From Oscillospiraceae bacterium (GTDB lineage: Bacteria > Bacillota > Clostridia > Oscillospirales > Ruminococcaceae), in the NCBI GenBank assembly GCA_017555565.1, contig JAFZGF010000071.1, positions 1 through 40,118 of the forward strand: DNA of 40,118 bases. The letters are read 5' to 3'. Positions 24,875 to 32,482 of the stretch are shown in pieces; within the stretch, counting starts at the first letter, position 1; the number at the start of each line of letters is the position of its first letter. A program made the translations under genes and the position numbers. Under the pieces are notes generated by a model, which did not search any database, was not told the origin of the DNA, and saw nothing but the letters and a program-made list of their open reading frames with translations.

Positions 24875-24883
24875 ATAATTTGA

Positions 24884-26146
24884 TTATGCATTTTCTTTTT
24901 CGTATTTGTCTTTTGCCTTGAACATCATATTTACAAGGATTACGTTTGCAAACATAATCACAGACAGTGCAATCCAGGCTGGTTTGTATGTGCCCAGAGT
25001 ATCAAATACTGCAGCTACGATAGGGCTGCCGATAGCACCGCCAACAGATGCAAATACGTTGATGCTGCCGTAAATTGTAGCAAAGTCTTTTTTACCGAAT
25101 ACGTCCTGAACAACCACAGAGTATGCAATTGTAGCAAATGAACCGCCCATACCAAACAGTGCTGTACCGATGTAGTAGATGATTGCCATTTCTTTGGAAG
25201 AAATTGCATAAAGAACAAGCACCAGAGTGTATACAGACAGAGACAATGTAGCCGCTTTACGGCTGCCGATTGAATCGTACAGCTGGCCCATAACCAGTTT
25301 CCAGATAGCAAGACCTGCTGTGAGAACAGATGCAATACCTGCTGCTACGCTGTAGTCAAAGCCCATATCTGTTGCATAGGCAACTGTGTGCTGCATAATT
25401 GTGTTACATGTAGCAGAAACAATAAGTACAACAGGGATCCACAGCCAGTACATAGGTGTAAGACGTGCTTCTGCTGCTGTATAGCCGCTTTCTTCTGCAA
25501 CCGCTCCGTCTTTTGTTTCTTTTTTACCATATGGTTCAAGACCCATTTCCTGTGGTGTTTCTTTGATAAGGAACAGAACTGCAGGAATCATTACAACTGC
25601 GATCATTGCGCCGAGAACAAAATATGTTTTTCTCCAGCCCATAGAAGTAACCAGGTTACCGATAAGTGGGTTCATTACAACACCACCTACACCTGAACCT
25701 GTGGAAGCCAGAGCAACAGCAAGGCCACGTTTTTCATCAAACCATCTTGCCAGCAGTGTGGAGATAGCAACCATAGATGACATAATCATAGCAAAACCGG
25801 AAATAAAACCGATTACATAGAAAACATAGATGTTTGGTGCGATGCCATATGCTGCATAGCAGGCTGCATACAGTGCAGAACCAGCCAGCATAGTTTTCTT
25901 TACAGAATACTTTTTGAAAATTCTACCGATAGATGTAGACATAATCATACCGGCGATGGAACAGGCTGTTGAAGCCATTGTAAATGCAGAACGGGAAATG
26001 CCCATTTCTTCTGTAACAGGGTTTACCATCATACCTGCTGCAGATGAGAATATACATGTGATAAACCACATTGAGAGAAAGCCTACAAATACGATTACCC
26101 AACCGTAATGAAAGCCTTTTTTATTCATAACTTTATTTTCAGCCAT
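24884..26146 (-). CDS. MFS transporter, oxalate/formate antiporter (OFA) family
   Basis: The 420-residue inner-membrane protein has twelve hydrophobic segments with a central hydrophilic loop (about 200-230). The opening KGFHYGWVIVFVGFLSMWF and the ARWFDEKRGLAVALASTGSGVGG loop are typical of the OFA subgroup, which exchanges carboxylates such as oxalate/formate or pyruvate-like acids. No oxalate-degrading genes (frc, oxc) are nearby, so the substrate is open. It is a single-gene unit. Confidence 0.85.
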   Translation of the reverse strand: MAENKVMNKKGFHYGWVIVFVGFLSMWFITCIFSSAAGMMVNPVTEEMGISRSAFTMASTACSIAGMIMSTSIGRIFKKYSVKKTMLAGSALYAACYAAYGIAPNIYVFYVIGFISGFAMIMSSMVAISTLLARWFDEKRGLAVALASTGSGVGGVVMNPLIGNLVTSMGWRKTYFVLGAMIAVVMIPAVLFLIKETPQEMGLEPYGKKETKDGAVAEESGYTAAEARLTPMYWLWIPVVLIVSATCNTIMQHTVAYATDMGFDYSVAAGIASVLTAGLAIWKLVMGQLYDSIGSRKAATLSLSVYTLVLVLYAISSKEMAIIYYIGTALFGMGGSFATIAYSVVVQDVFGKKDFATIYGSINVFASVGGAIGSPIVAAVFDTLGTYKPAWIALSVIMFANVILVNMMFKAKDKYEKENA

Positions 26147-26196
26147 TTTAAAATCCTTTCTGAAAACATTGAAATTTGTAAATAACGAGCTTTATT

Positions 26197-26225
26197 ATTT
26201 TACCATTTTATTTGCATATAGACAA
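26197..26225 (-). promoter_or_regulatory. Promoter of the MFS transporter
   Basis: The minus strand reads TTGTCT, 17 bases, TAAAAT, with an extended TGG before the -10. It lies just behind the arsR-type gene terminator. Confidence 0.7.
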
Positions 26226-26239
26226 TTTATTTTGCATAC

Positions 26240-26262
26240 AAAAAACCGCCCCTTTGGAGCGG
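26240..26262 (-). terminator. Terminator after the ArsR-family gene
   Basis: On the minus strand CCGCTCC AAA GGGGCGG (7 bp with one G-U pair) is followed by six T residues, seven bases after the stop codon. Confidence 0.88.
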
Positions 26263-26268
26263 CTGTGA

Positions 26269-26598
26269 TTATATAACATGACTAACGTGTTCAAGAGAAG
26301 TTGCCAGAATATCCCGTACATGACCATCGTCCAGGGAGTAATATACTGTCCTGCCCACTTTGCGCTGTTTGATAATACGTGAAAGTCGCAGGCTTTTCAG
26401 CTGATGTGAAACAGATGAAACCGACATTTCAAGGCAGGCTGCAATATCAGAAACACACAGTTCACCACCCTGCAGAGAAAGTATAATCTGCAGACGGGTA
26501 GAGTCCCCCATTATTTTAAAAAAGTCTGACAATGCGCCGATGGCATTGTAATCCGGCATAGACTGCTGAATCTTTTTGATATCTGCTGTTTCTGACAT
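26269..26598 (-). CDS. ArsR/SmtB-family metal-sensing repressor, alpha-5 zinc-site type
   Basis: This 109-residue winged-helix repressor releases DNA when metal binds. The C-terminal helix carries the exact alpha-5 signature D-x-H-x10-H-x2-H (D91, H93, H104, H107), the Zn/Co site of SmtB and CzrA. The alpha-3 motif that in CadC/ArsR reads ELCVCD is ELCVSD here, so only one Cys remains and a thiol-type Cd/As site is unlikely. The recognition helix is SVSSVSHQLKSLRLSRII. It is divergent from the HMA protein and P1B ATPase, with matching operators between. Confidence 0.93.
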   Translation of the reverse strand: MSETADIKKIQQSMPDYNAIGALSDFFKIMGDSTRLQIILSLQGGELCVSDIAACLEMSVSSVSHQLKSLRLSRIIKQRKVGRTVYYSLDDGHVRDILATSLEHVSHVI

Positions 26599-26670
26599 AA
26601 GTAGTTACCTTTACTTTAAAAATTTCGATATAATTATTATAGTCTTATGACAATACAGTTGTCAAATACT

Positions 26671-26709
26671 AATAATTGTTCAATTATTAATATTTGAACA
26701 ATTATTCAA
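26671..26709. promoter_or_regulatory. ArsR/SmtB-type operator cluster near the repressor gene
   Basis: AATAATTGTTCAA (26671-26683) and TTGAACAATTATT (26694-26706) form a perfect 13-bp inverted repeat with a 10-base spacer. The right arm also pairs with TTCAA at 26705-26709 as TTGAA-N6-TTCAA. These TGAACA/TTCAA half-sites match the SmtB/CzrA operator type and lie about 75-110 bases upstream of the repressor ATG, so they probably mediate autoregulation. Confidence 0.7.
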
Positions 26710-26742
26710 GTATTATTTTATCGAATAATGCACTATTTTGTG

Positions 26743-26771
26743 TTGACTTACACCAAGATGTAGGCTATAAT
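26743..26771 (+). promoter_or_regulatory. Promoter of the HMA protein/P1B ATPase operon
   Basis: TTGACT, 17 bases, TATAAT. Transcription would begin near 26778, immediately before a perfect repressor operator. Confidence 0.88.
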
Positions 26772-26783
26772 AAAATCAAATGA

Positions 26784-26799
26784 TTGAACAACTGTTCAA
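26784..26799 (+). promoter_or_regulatory. ArsR/SmtB-type operator overlapping the start region
   Basis: TTGAACA-AC-TGTTCAA is a perfect 7-2-7 inverted repeat, placed about 6-21 bases after the predicted transcription start, where a bound repressor would block RNA polymerase. A further half site (TATTCAAGG) follows at about 26808. Confidence 0.8.
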
Positions 26800-26831
26800 A
26801 TATACAACTATTCAAGGTGAGAGGTATCATT

Positions 26832-27050
26832 ATGAAAAAAACTTACAAAATCGAAGTTGACTGTGCAAACTGCGCACGTAAAATGGAAAACACAACAAAC
26901 GCTACAGAAGGCGTTAAAGCTGCTGTTGTAAACTTTATGACACAGAAAATGGAAGTTGAATTTGAAGAAGGCGCAGATCCAAAAGCTGTTATGCCAAAAG
27001 TTCTGGAAAACTGCAAAAAAGTTGAAGACGACTGCGAAATCTACTTCTAA
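26832..27050 (+). CDS. Stand-alone heavy-metal-associated (HMA) domain protein
   Basis: This 72-residue protein is a single HMA ferredoxin-like domain with the metal-binding DCANC motif (C11, C14); the Asp before the first Cys is typical of Zn/Cd rather than Cu domains. I start at the ATG with GAGAGG seven bases upstream; 16 extra upstream codons overlap the operator. It precedes the ATPase, which has no HMA domain of its own, so it is probably a metallochaperone or a detached regulatory domain. Confidence 0.9.
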   Translation: MKKTYKIEVDCANCARKMENTTNATEGVKAAVVNFMTQKMEVEFEEGADPKAVMPKVLENCKKVEDDCEIYF

Positions 27051-27070
27051 TCCTACATACTGAATAACTG

Positions 27071-27097
27071 TAAAGCGTGTCTGCGGGGCACGCTTTA
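27071..27097 (+). promoter_or_regulatory. Hairpin between the HMA gene and the ATPase gene
   Basis: A perfect 9-bp stem TAAAGCGTG/CACGCTTTA with a 9-base loop lies in the 77-base gap. No U-run follows, so it is not a standard terminator. It could protect the upstream message from 3' decay or tune the ratio of the two proteins. Confidence 0.5.
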
Positions 27098-27127
27098 ACT
27101 TTAAATAACATATCCAAGGGGATTTAT

Positions 27128-28996
27128 ATGACTAAAAAGCAAAAGAAAATGCTGAAACGCATTCTTATAGCCAGTGCCCTTATGGTTGTGCTGGCATTTC
27201 TTCCGGTAACAGGTTTGCTGAAATTTGCACTGTATATGGTGCCGTACCTTGTTATCGGTCACGACATACTCCGTAAAGCGTTTCTGGGCGTAAAAAACAA
27301 ACAGATGTTTGACGAAAGCTTTCTGATGGCAGTTGCCACAGTGGGTGCAATTATTCTGGGAGAATATACTGAAGGTGTAGCTGTAATGCTGTTTTTCCAG
27401 ATCGGTGAATGGTTCCAGAGCTATGCGGTAGGCAAAAGCCGCAGAAACATCAGCCAGCTGATGGACATCCGCCCTGACTATGCCAATATTGAAGATGAAA
27501 ACGGCAATCTGGAGCAGATTGACCCTGATGAAGTGGCTGTAGGCACAGTTATTGTTGTTCAGCCTGGCGAAAAAGTGCCTATCGACGGTATTATCCTGGA
27601 AGGCAACTCCACACTGAACACAGCTGCCCTTACCGGCGAAAGCCTGCCAAGAGATGTGATGGAAGGTGATGAAATCATCAGTGGCTGTATCAATATGACA
27701 GGTCTGCTGAAGATCAGAACAACAAAAGAATTCGGCGAATCCACAGTTTCCAAAATTCTGGACCTTGTTGAAAATGCATCCAGCAGAAAAAGCCGCAGTG
27801 AAAACTTTATTTCACGCTTTGCCTATTACTACACACCAATAGTTTGTTGCTCCGCCCTTGCCCTGGCAATTATTCCGCCTGTTGTACTGATGTTTATGGG
27901 TCAGTCTGCCAACTGGGGTAACTGGATTTACCGCGCGCTGACATTCCTGGTTATCTCCTGCCCTTGTGCATTGGTTATCAGTATTCCATTGTCTTTCTTT
28001 GCAGGTATCGGCGGTGCGTCCAACGCAGGTGTGCTGGTGAAAGGTTCCAACTATTTGGAAGCTCTGGCATATGCAAAATATGTTGTGTTTGACAAAACAG
28101 GTACAATGACACAGGGTGTTTTCGAAGTTACAGACGTGAAGGCTGCTGACGGTGACAATGACAGACTTACTGAAATTGCCGCTTTGGCAGAAAGCTATTC
28201 CACACATCCTATTTCCAAAAGTCTGCAAAAAGCTTACGGTAAGGAAATTGACAAAAACAGAGTATCTGATGTGCAGGAAATTGGCGGTCATGGTGTAGTG
28301 GCTGCGGTAGACGGCAATGAAGTGCTGGCAGGCAACCACAAACTGATGGAAAAATATGGTATCAGCTATGAAAAAGCCAACGGAACAGGTACAGTTGTTT
28401 ACCTGGCTGTAAATGGTAACTTTGCAGGATACATACTGATTTCTGATATTATGAAGCCAACTGCAAAGCAGGCTATCAGTGAACTGAAAAAAATCGGTGT
28501 AAAGAAAACTGTTATGCTGACCGGTGACGCAAAGGCTGTAGCTGAATCAGTTGCAACAGAGTTGAAAATTGACCAGGTTTACAGCGAGCTGTTACCTGGT
28601 GATAAAGTAGACAAAGTAGAAGAACTTATCGGACAGAAAAACGAAAAAGAAAAACTGGTATTTGTTGGTGATGGTATCAACGATGCACCTGTTCTTTCCC
28701 GTGCTGACATAGGCATCGCTATGGGCGCTATGGGTTCTGATGCCGCCATCGAGGCCGCTGATGTGGTGCTGATGGATGACGACCCAATGAAAATTGCAAA
28801 AGCTATCAGAATTGCAAAGAAATGTGTGGGTATTGTATACCAGAACATCTACTTTGCAATCGGTGTAAAAGTGCTGTGCCTTATTCTTGGTGCAGTAGGT
28901 ATTGCCAATATGTGGCTGGCTATTTTCTCTGACGTAGGTGTAATGGTACTGGCTGTTCTTAACGCTATCCGTGCACTTAATGTAAAAAATCTGTAA
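27128..28996 (+). CDS. P1B-2-type metal-exporting ATPase (ZntA/CadA family) without N-terminal metal domain
   Basis: The 622-residue membrane pump exports Zn(II), Cd(II) or Pb(II). Motifs in order: TGES at 169-172, CPC at 278-280, DKTGT with phosphorylated D322, STHPIS nucleotide-binding motif, GDGINDAP hinge, then a TM lysine (GVKVL) and TM aspartate (SDVGVMV), the pair that marks the P1B-2 group. The usual 70-150 residue N-terminal HMA region is missing and is encoded as the separate upstream gene. The start ATG follows AAGGGG; the frame itself extends 17 codons further into the hairpin region. Confidence 0.94.
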   Translation: MTKKQKKMLKRILIASALMVVLAFLPVTGLLKFALYMVPYLVIGHDILRKAFLGVKNKQMFDESFLMAVATVGAIILGEYTEGVAVMLFFQIGEWFQSYAVGKSRRNISQLMDIRPDYANIEDENGNLEQIDPDEVAVGTVIVVQPGEKVPIDGIILEGNSTLNTAALTGESLPRDVMEGDEIISGCINMTGLLKIRTTKEFGESTVSKILDLVENASSRKSRSENFISRFAYYYTPIVCCSALALAIIPPVVLMFMGQSANWGNWIYRALTFLVISCPCALVISIPLSFFAGIGGASNAGVLVKGSNYLEALAYAKYVVFDKTGTMTQGVFEVTDVKAADGDNDRLTEIAALAESYSTHPISKSLQKAYGKEIDKNRVSDVQEIGGHGVVAAVDGNEVLAGNHKLMEKYGISYEKANGTGTVVYLAVNGNFAGYILISDIMKPTAKQAISELKKIGVKKTVMLTGDAKAVAESVATELKIDQVYSELLPGDKVDKVEELIGQKNEKEKLVFVGDGINDAPVLSRADIGIAMGAMGSDAAIEAADVVLMDDDPMKIAKAIRIAKKCVGIVYQNIYFAIGVKVLCLILGAVGIANMWLAIFSDVGVMVLAVLNAIRALNVKNL

Positions 28997-29008
28997 TAAA
29001 CAAAATCC

Positions 29009-29035
29009 CAGGGCAGATAATTCTGCCCTGTTTTT
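29009..29035 (+). terminator. Terminator after the P1B ATPase
   Basis: Stem CAGGGCAG/CTGCCCTG (8 bp, loop ATAATT) followed by TTTTT. Confidence 0.92.
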
Positions 29036-29037
29036 AT

Positions 29038-29065
29038 TTGCATTTTTGTTTATGTGTGCTACAAT
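29038..29065 (+). promoter_or_regulatory. Promoter of the 2H phosphoesterase gene
   Basis: TTGCAT, 16 bases, TACAAT, directly behind the ATPase terminator and 29 bases before the ATG. Confidence 0.6.
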
Positions 29066-29094
29066 TGAAGTAAGTTAAATTATGGAGGTATATT

Positions 29095-29583
29095 ATGGCT
29101 AAAGCACTTTATGTATTGGCAGGATATGACGACAACACAGAAAAATATCTGGCCGGTATTCAGAACAAACTGTATGAAAGTGGATTTGTTGGCACACAGA
29201 CGAAAAATATACCTATGCATACAACACTGGGGTCTTTCCCTTGTGAAAAGGAAGAAGAACTGGTTGAATACCTGAAAAAGCTGTCAGCAGAAGAAAAAGC
29301 ATTTGATGTGACATTCAACCACGTGGGTATGTTTGGCGGCGGTGCTGTGCTGTTTGTTGCACCGGATGCAAACCACCAGCTGCTGAATCTGAAAGAAAAA
29401 TTTGGTGACAGCTACAACTGGGCAGCCCACACCACAATGATTATAGACAAACCAGATGTTGTATATCAGGCATTGCCTGTAGTAATGGGCGAATTTTCGG
29501 CTTTTGCAGGAAAAGTGGAAAAACTGCACCTGTATGAATTTTTCCCAACAAGACATATAATTTCAGTTGATTTAAGTAAATAA
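29095..29583 (+). CDS. 2H phosphoesterase / 2'-5' RNA ligase-like protein
   Basis: The 162-residue protein has two H-x-T motifs, MHTTLGSF (near residue 42) and AAHTTMII (near residue 120), which together form the active site of the 2H phosphoesterase (LigT-like) superfamily. Such enzymes cleave cyclic phosphodiester bonds in RNA or nucleotides; the exact substrate here is unknown. GGAGG lies six bases before the ATG. It stands alone between two terminators. Confidence 0.82.
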   Translation: MAKALYVLAGYDDNTEKYLAGIQNKLYESGFVGTQTKNIPMHTTLGSFPCEKEEELVEYLKKLSAEEKAFDVTFNHVGMFGGGAVLFVAPDANHQLLNLKEKFGDSYNWAAHTTMIIDKPDVVYQALPVVMGEFSAFAGKVEKLHLYEFFPTRHIISVDLSK

Positions 29584-29590
29584 AAAACAA

Positions 29591-29618
29591 AACCGGCCAT
29601 TTAAGGTCGGTTTATTTT
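29591..29618. terminator. Terminator between the 2H phosphoesterase and a GNAT gene
   Basis: Stem AACCGGCC/GGTCGGTT (8 bp with one G-U pair, 6-base loop) between convergent genes, followed by TTATTTTTTT on the plus strand and by TTTTGTTTTTTA on the minus strand. Confidence 0.8.
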
Positions 29619-29619
29619 T

Positions 29620-30069
29620 TTACTCTATATATTTTGCAAAGGCTACTTCGTCTTCCAATTCTTCAAAACCAAGTTTTTTGTAGAAATTATAGGCTGGCAC
29701 ATCCCTTTCGGTATGCAGATAAATCTGCACCATACCATCAGCAAAAATCTGTTTTTCCATATCTTTCATAAAGGCAGTGCCTACTCCCCTGCCCTGCATA
29801 TCAGTGCGGATACCAAGTTCGTCTATGCAATATTCTGTACCTGTGCACCAGTGAATAATACGGCCTGCTGACATACCTATCATTTCGTCATTATAAAAAT
29901 AACCAAATGTAAGGGAGTTAAAAGCGCCACAGCGTTCTGTAAGATATGCGTCCAGCTGATTTTCATCGCTCCAGTCGTCATTCCACGGTTCTTTTGTAAA
30001 AATATCTGTGAAAAATGATTTTATCTGGTCAAGGTCATCCATAGACAGCTTTTTAAGTGTGTACTCCAT
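29620..30069 (-). CDS. GNAT family N-acetyltransferase
   Basis: This 149-residue protein has the GNAT acetyl-CoA loop TDMQGRGVGTAFMKDME and the C-terminal YNFYKKLGFEE segment. A VIGMSAGRI-like strand and an ELGIR strand precede the loop. I start at MEYTLKK because GGAG lies seven bases upstream; the frame extends six codons into the pcp end. It follows the pcp stop by one base, so it is the third gene of the PAP2-pcp-GNAT operon. Substrate is unknown. Confidence 0.88.
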   Translation of the reverse strand: MEYTLKKLSMDDLDQIKSFFTDIFTKEPWNDDWSDENQLDAYLTERCGAFNSLTFGYFYNDEMIGMSAGRIIHWCTGTEYCIDELGIRTDMQGRGVGTAFMKDMEKQIFADGMVQIYLHTERDVPAYNFYKKLGFEELEDEVAFAKYIE

Positions 30070-30070
30070 G

Positions 30071-30712
30071 CTAATGCTCCGCTCCATAAGACATAGCTAT
30101 ATCTTTTTCGTTGTGGATAATTGCTTTAAGTGCGGCAACTGTGCCTGCTTTCAGCGTTTCAAGTGACATACTTGGAACACCGCGTTTGTCAGCCGCCTGG
30201 TAAGGCAGATAAGGAATATGCATAAAACCTGTTTTAAGGTCGGGATAATATTTCTTTGCAAGATAAGCTACGCCATAGGCAACGTGGTTGCAGACAAAAG
30301 TGCCTGCTGTATTGGAAACAGATGCTGGCACGCCCGCCTGCTGCATTGATTTTACCATCGCTTTTATAGGAAGGGTAAGAAGATAGGCATCATCACCGTC
30401 TTCAAAAATTTTTCGGTCTACCGGTGAGTTTCCCTCATTGTCCGGAATGCGTGCATCGTCACAATTTATGCCAACGCGTTCAACTGTCATATCAGGTCTG
30501 CCGCCTGCCTGGCCGATTGAAAGCACAGCATCAGGGTGATGCAGTTCAATTGCCGCACGGATAGTCTCAATTGATTTGTGAAAAACTGTAGGCACTTCCA
30601 GAGTGACAATCTGGCAACCGTCAATTTCTGATGGCAGCTGTTTTATAAGTTCAAGGGCAGGATTTACAGTATCGCCGCCAAATGGGTCAAAGCCAGTTAC
30701 AAGAATTTTCAT
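30071..30712 (-). CDS. pcp: Pyroglutamyl-peptidase I (pyrrolidone-carboxylate peptidase)
   Basis: The 213-residue cytosolic cysteine peptidase removes N-terminal pyroglutamate. The catalytic triad is visible as E79 (VERVGIN), C141 (SNTAGTFVCNH) and H165 (GFMHIPYLP). It opens KILVTGFDPFGGDTVNPA, the family signature. I start at MKILVTG, seven bases after AAGGAG, instead of the 14-codon extension that overlaps the PAP2 gene end. Four bases separate it from the upstream PAP2 gene. Confidence 0.96.
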   Translation of the reverse strand: MKILVTGFDPFGGDTVNPALELIKQLPSEIDGCQIVTLEVPTVFHKSIETIRAAIELHHPDAVLSIGQAGGRPDMTVERVGINCDDARIPDNEGNSPVDRKIFEDGDDAYLLTLPIKAMVKSMQQAGVPASVSNTAGTFVCNHVAYGVAYLAKKYYPDLKTGFMHIPYLPYQAADKRGVPSMSLETLKAGTVAALKAIIHNEKDIAMSYGAEH

Positions 30713-30716
30713 AAAA

Positions 30717-31559
30717 TTACTCCTTAAGCAGTTCGCGTTTATAAATTTTTTCAAATTTAGGTGTAAGGAATATAAATACCAATGTCATAATCAGTATTGC
30801 CGCTGCTGTGTCGCTGATGAAATGTCTGCCCATAATCAGACGGCTGAAAGCTGTGAGAGCTGCATAGACATAACATACGACAAACAATGGCAGTTTAAAG
30901 TTTTTAAATGTTTTGAAGATAAAAGGCAGCAACAGAAGAATTACAATGCCCATTGCCGCTGCTGTATGCCCTGATGGAAAACTGGATCCAGATGAGAAGA
31001 ACTCTGGTTTGAACCATTCGGCAAAAAGATATTCACCGCCTGTGATTATATCTTCGTATCTGTCACGGCCGAAAACAACTTTCAGTACAAAGATAACACC
31101 AAGATAGCTGAACATATAAGCAAAGCCAAATGCGCATACTGCCTGCATTTTTCTGATAATGGAGCGTTTTATGCCGCGCACTACAAGGAACAGTGCCGCC
31201 GCCACAATACCGCCAAAGATACCGCACAGATAAGGATTGGCCCTGCGCATAACACCGCGGTCAACGTAATGGTCGCAAACCATATATGCAAATATACAGC
31301 AGGAAGAAATAAGCAGTACTGCGCCAATTGCAAAAGTGGACATATTGTTTCTGCTTCTCACCATATTGCAGGCTCCCAGTACCGGAATAAACGCATAAAT
31401 CGGTATCCAGGAAACTGCTTCAAAAAACAGACCAAAGGGATTCTGTGGGTTATAAAGTGTATCGGTAATCATCCAGTCATATTTTGCACCGACTGCCATA
31501 GCGGCAATGCACAGTGCAATAACAACTGCATATCCCCATTTATATTGTTTATTTATCAT
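30717..31559 (-). CDS. PAP2-family membrane phosphatase
   Basis: The 280-residue protein has six to seven transmembrane segments and the three PAP2 motifs: K-x6-R-x in KVVFGRDRYED, the PSGH core with its catalytic His (SFPSGHTAAAMG), and SRLIMGRHFISD with the nucleophilic His. The first motif has RD where RP is more usual. Substrates may be undecaprenyl pyrophosphate or phosphatidyl phosphates. It heads an operon with pcp and a GNAT gene. Confidence 0.9.
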   Translation of the reverse strand: MINKQYKWGYAVVIALCIAAMAVGAKYDWMITDTLYNPQNPFGLFFEAVSWIPIYAFIPVLGACNMVRSRNNMSTFAIGAVLLISSCCIFAYMVCDHYVDRGVMRRANPYLCGIFGGIVAAALFLVVRGIKRSIIRKMQAVCAFGFAYMFSYLGVIFVLKVVFGRDRYEDIITGGEYLFAEWFKPEFFSSGSSFPSGHTAAAMGIVILLLLPFIFKTFKNFKLPLFVVCYVYAALTAFSRLIMGRHFISDTAAAILIMTLVFIFLTPKFEKIYKRELLKE

Positions 31560-31599
31560 TTCTGTAGTCCTTCAAATAATTAAAATTACATAATATATT

Positions 31600-31628
31600 A
31601 TTCTACTATATATGTATAAAAAATGCAA
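31600..31628 (-). promoter_or_regulatory. Promoter of the PAP2-pcp-GNAT operon
   Basis: The minus strand reads TTGCAT, 17 bases, TAGAAT, 41 bases before the PAP2 start. Its hexamers are identical to those of the DUF1858-trmK promoter. Confidence 0.72.
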
Positions 31629-31640
31629 AATAAATATAAA

Positions 31641-31678
31641 AAATAACCCCGTAAACATTTCAGTTTACGGGGTTATTT
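31641..31678 (-). terminator. Terminator of tRNA-Leu
   Basis: A perfect 16-bp stem (31641-31656 with 31663-31678, loop ATTTCA on the plus strand) begins two bases after the tRNA CCA end. On the minus strand the closing arm runs into TTATTTTTTATATTT. Confidence 0.85.
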
Positions 31679-31680
31679 GA

Positions 31681-31767
31681 TGGTGCCGGTAGTCGGGGTC
31701 GAACCGACACGGTATCACTACCACAGGATTTTGAGTCCAGCACGTCTGCCAATTCCATCATACCGGC
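31681..31767 (-). tRNA. tRNA-Leu, anticodon CAA
   Basis: The 87-base gene on the minus strand folds as a tRNA: acceptor GCCGGTA/TACCGGC, discriminator A and an encoded CCA end. The anticodon stem GGA/TCC closes a seven-base loop CTCAAAA, giving anticodon CAA (codon UUG). The long variable arm (GTGGTAGTGATACC region) fits a class II leucine tRNA. TTCGA is in the T loop. Confidence 0.96.
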
Positions 31768-31784
31768 TTGCTTATAGCTTATTT

Positions 31785-31813
31785 ATTATACTACTTTGAA
31801 TTTTTATTGTCAA
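31785..31813 (-). promoter_or_regulatory. Consensus promoter of tRNA-Leu
   Basis: The minus strand reads TTGACA, 17 bases, TATAAT: a perfect sigma-A consensus. Its -35 half lies inside the last codons of the upstream GNAT gene. Confidence 0.92.
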
Positions 31814-32339
31814 CAGTTTTAATCAGTTGCTGATATTCTTCAAAAGTGATGGAGTACATACAACTATCCAGTATCTGTCCGTCAAAACGTGTATACTCTC
31901 GGCGAAGAGTGCCTTCATATACAAAGCCGCATTTTTCAAGCACTCGCTTTGAAGCATTATTGCCTGGAAAATGAGCAGCAGTTACAATATCTGCCCCCAT
32001 ATTCATAAACAGATATTTCATCATATATCTGACAGCCCGCGGCATCAGACCTTTGCCGCGATAGTCTTTGTCCAATACATAACCCAGCATATAGGCTTTA
32101 TTGTTGAATCTGTGTATATCCTTGCGCACAGAAATCACACCGATGATCTTCATAGTCTCGGTGTGTACTATGGCAAAACTTTCGCCGGTTTCCATAAGTT
32201 TATTCAATTTTCTTTTGGCATCTTCTATAGAATATACCGGTGTGGAACCGCTGGAAAGGCATAGTTCCATATCAGTGTAAAGTCTGAAAAACGACCATTC
32301 ATCCCCTGGAAGAAGACTGCGTATAAATATTTTATCCAT
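31791..32339 (-). CDS. GNAT family N-acetyltransferase, RimJ/RimL-like
   Basis: The 182-residue protein matches the RimJ/RimL-type GNAT pattern: MLGYVLDKDYRGKGLMPRAV (acetyl-CoA loop) and NNASKRVLEKCGFVYEGTLR. I start at MDKIFIRSLLPGD, which has the normal N-terminus; the frame extends 27 codons upstream with hydrophobic, non-family sequence. The ribosome site is weak. Its 3' end contains the -35 of the tRNA-Leu promoter, and the stop codon abuts the tRNA -10. Substrate is unknown. Confidence 0.88.
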   Translation of the reverse strand: MDKIFIRSLLPGDEWSFFRLYTDMELCLSSGSTPVYSIEDAKRKLNKLMETGESFAIVHTETMKIIGVISVRKDIHRFNNKAYMLGYVLDKDYRGKGLMPRAVRYMMKYLFMNMGADIVTAAHFPGNNASKRVLEKCGFVYEGTLRREYTRFDGQILDSCMYSITFEEYQQLIKTVDNKNSK

Positions 32340-32422
32340 AATTCTGTAACTGATAGCTCTCTTGTTATCTGTTTTTATTTTTAATATGATACTATTTCCG
32401 CAATAAAATATCAATATCACAA

Positions 32423-32451
32423 TAGACTTTATTTTGCAGAAGTGATATACT
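32423..32451 (+). promoter_or_regulatory. Promoter of the YD-repeat-like lipoprotein
   Basis: TAGACT, 17 bases, TATACT, 31 bases before the ATG. Confidence 0.55.
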
Positions 32452-32482
32452 GAACTAAATTAAAACAAAGATGGTGAATATT

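Noticed and set aside
24749..24883. Possible cyclic di-AMP riboswitch ahead of ktrB
   Set aside because: Only about 100 bases separate the upstream terminator from the start codon and no matching fold is visible; too short for the known class.
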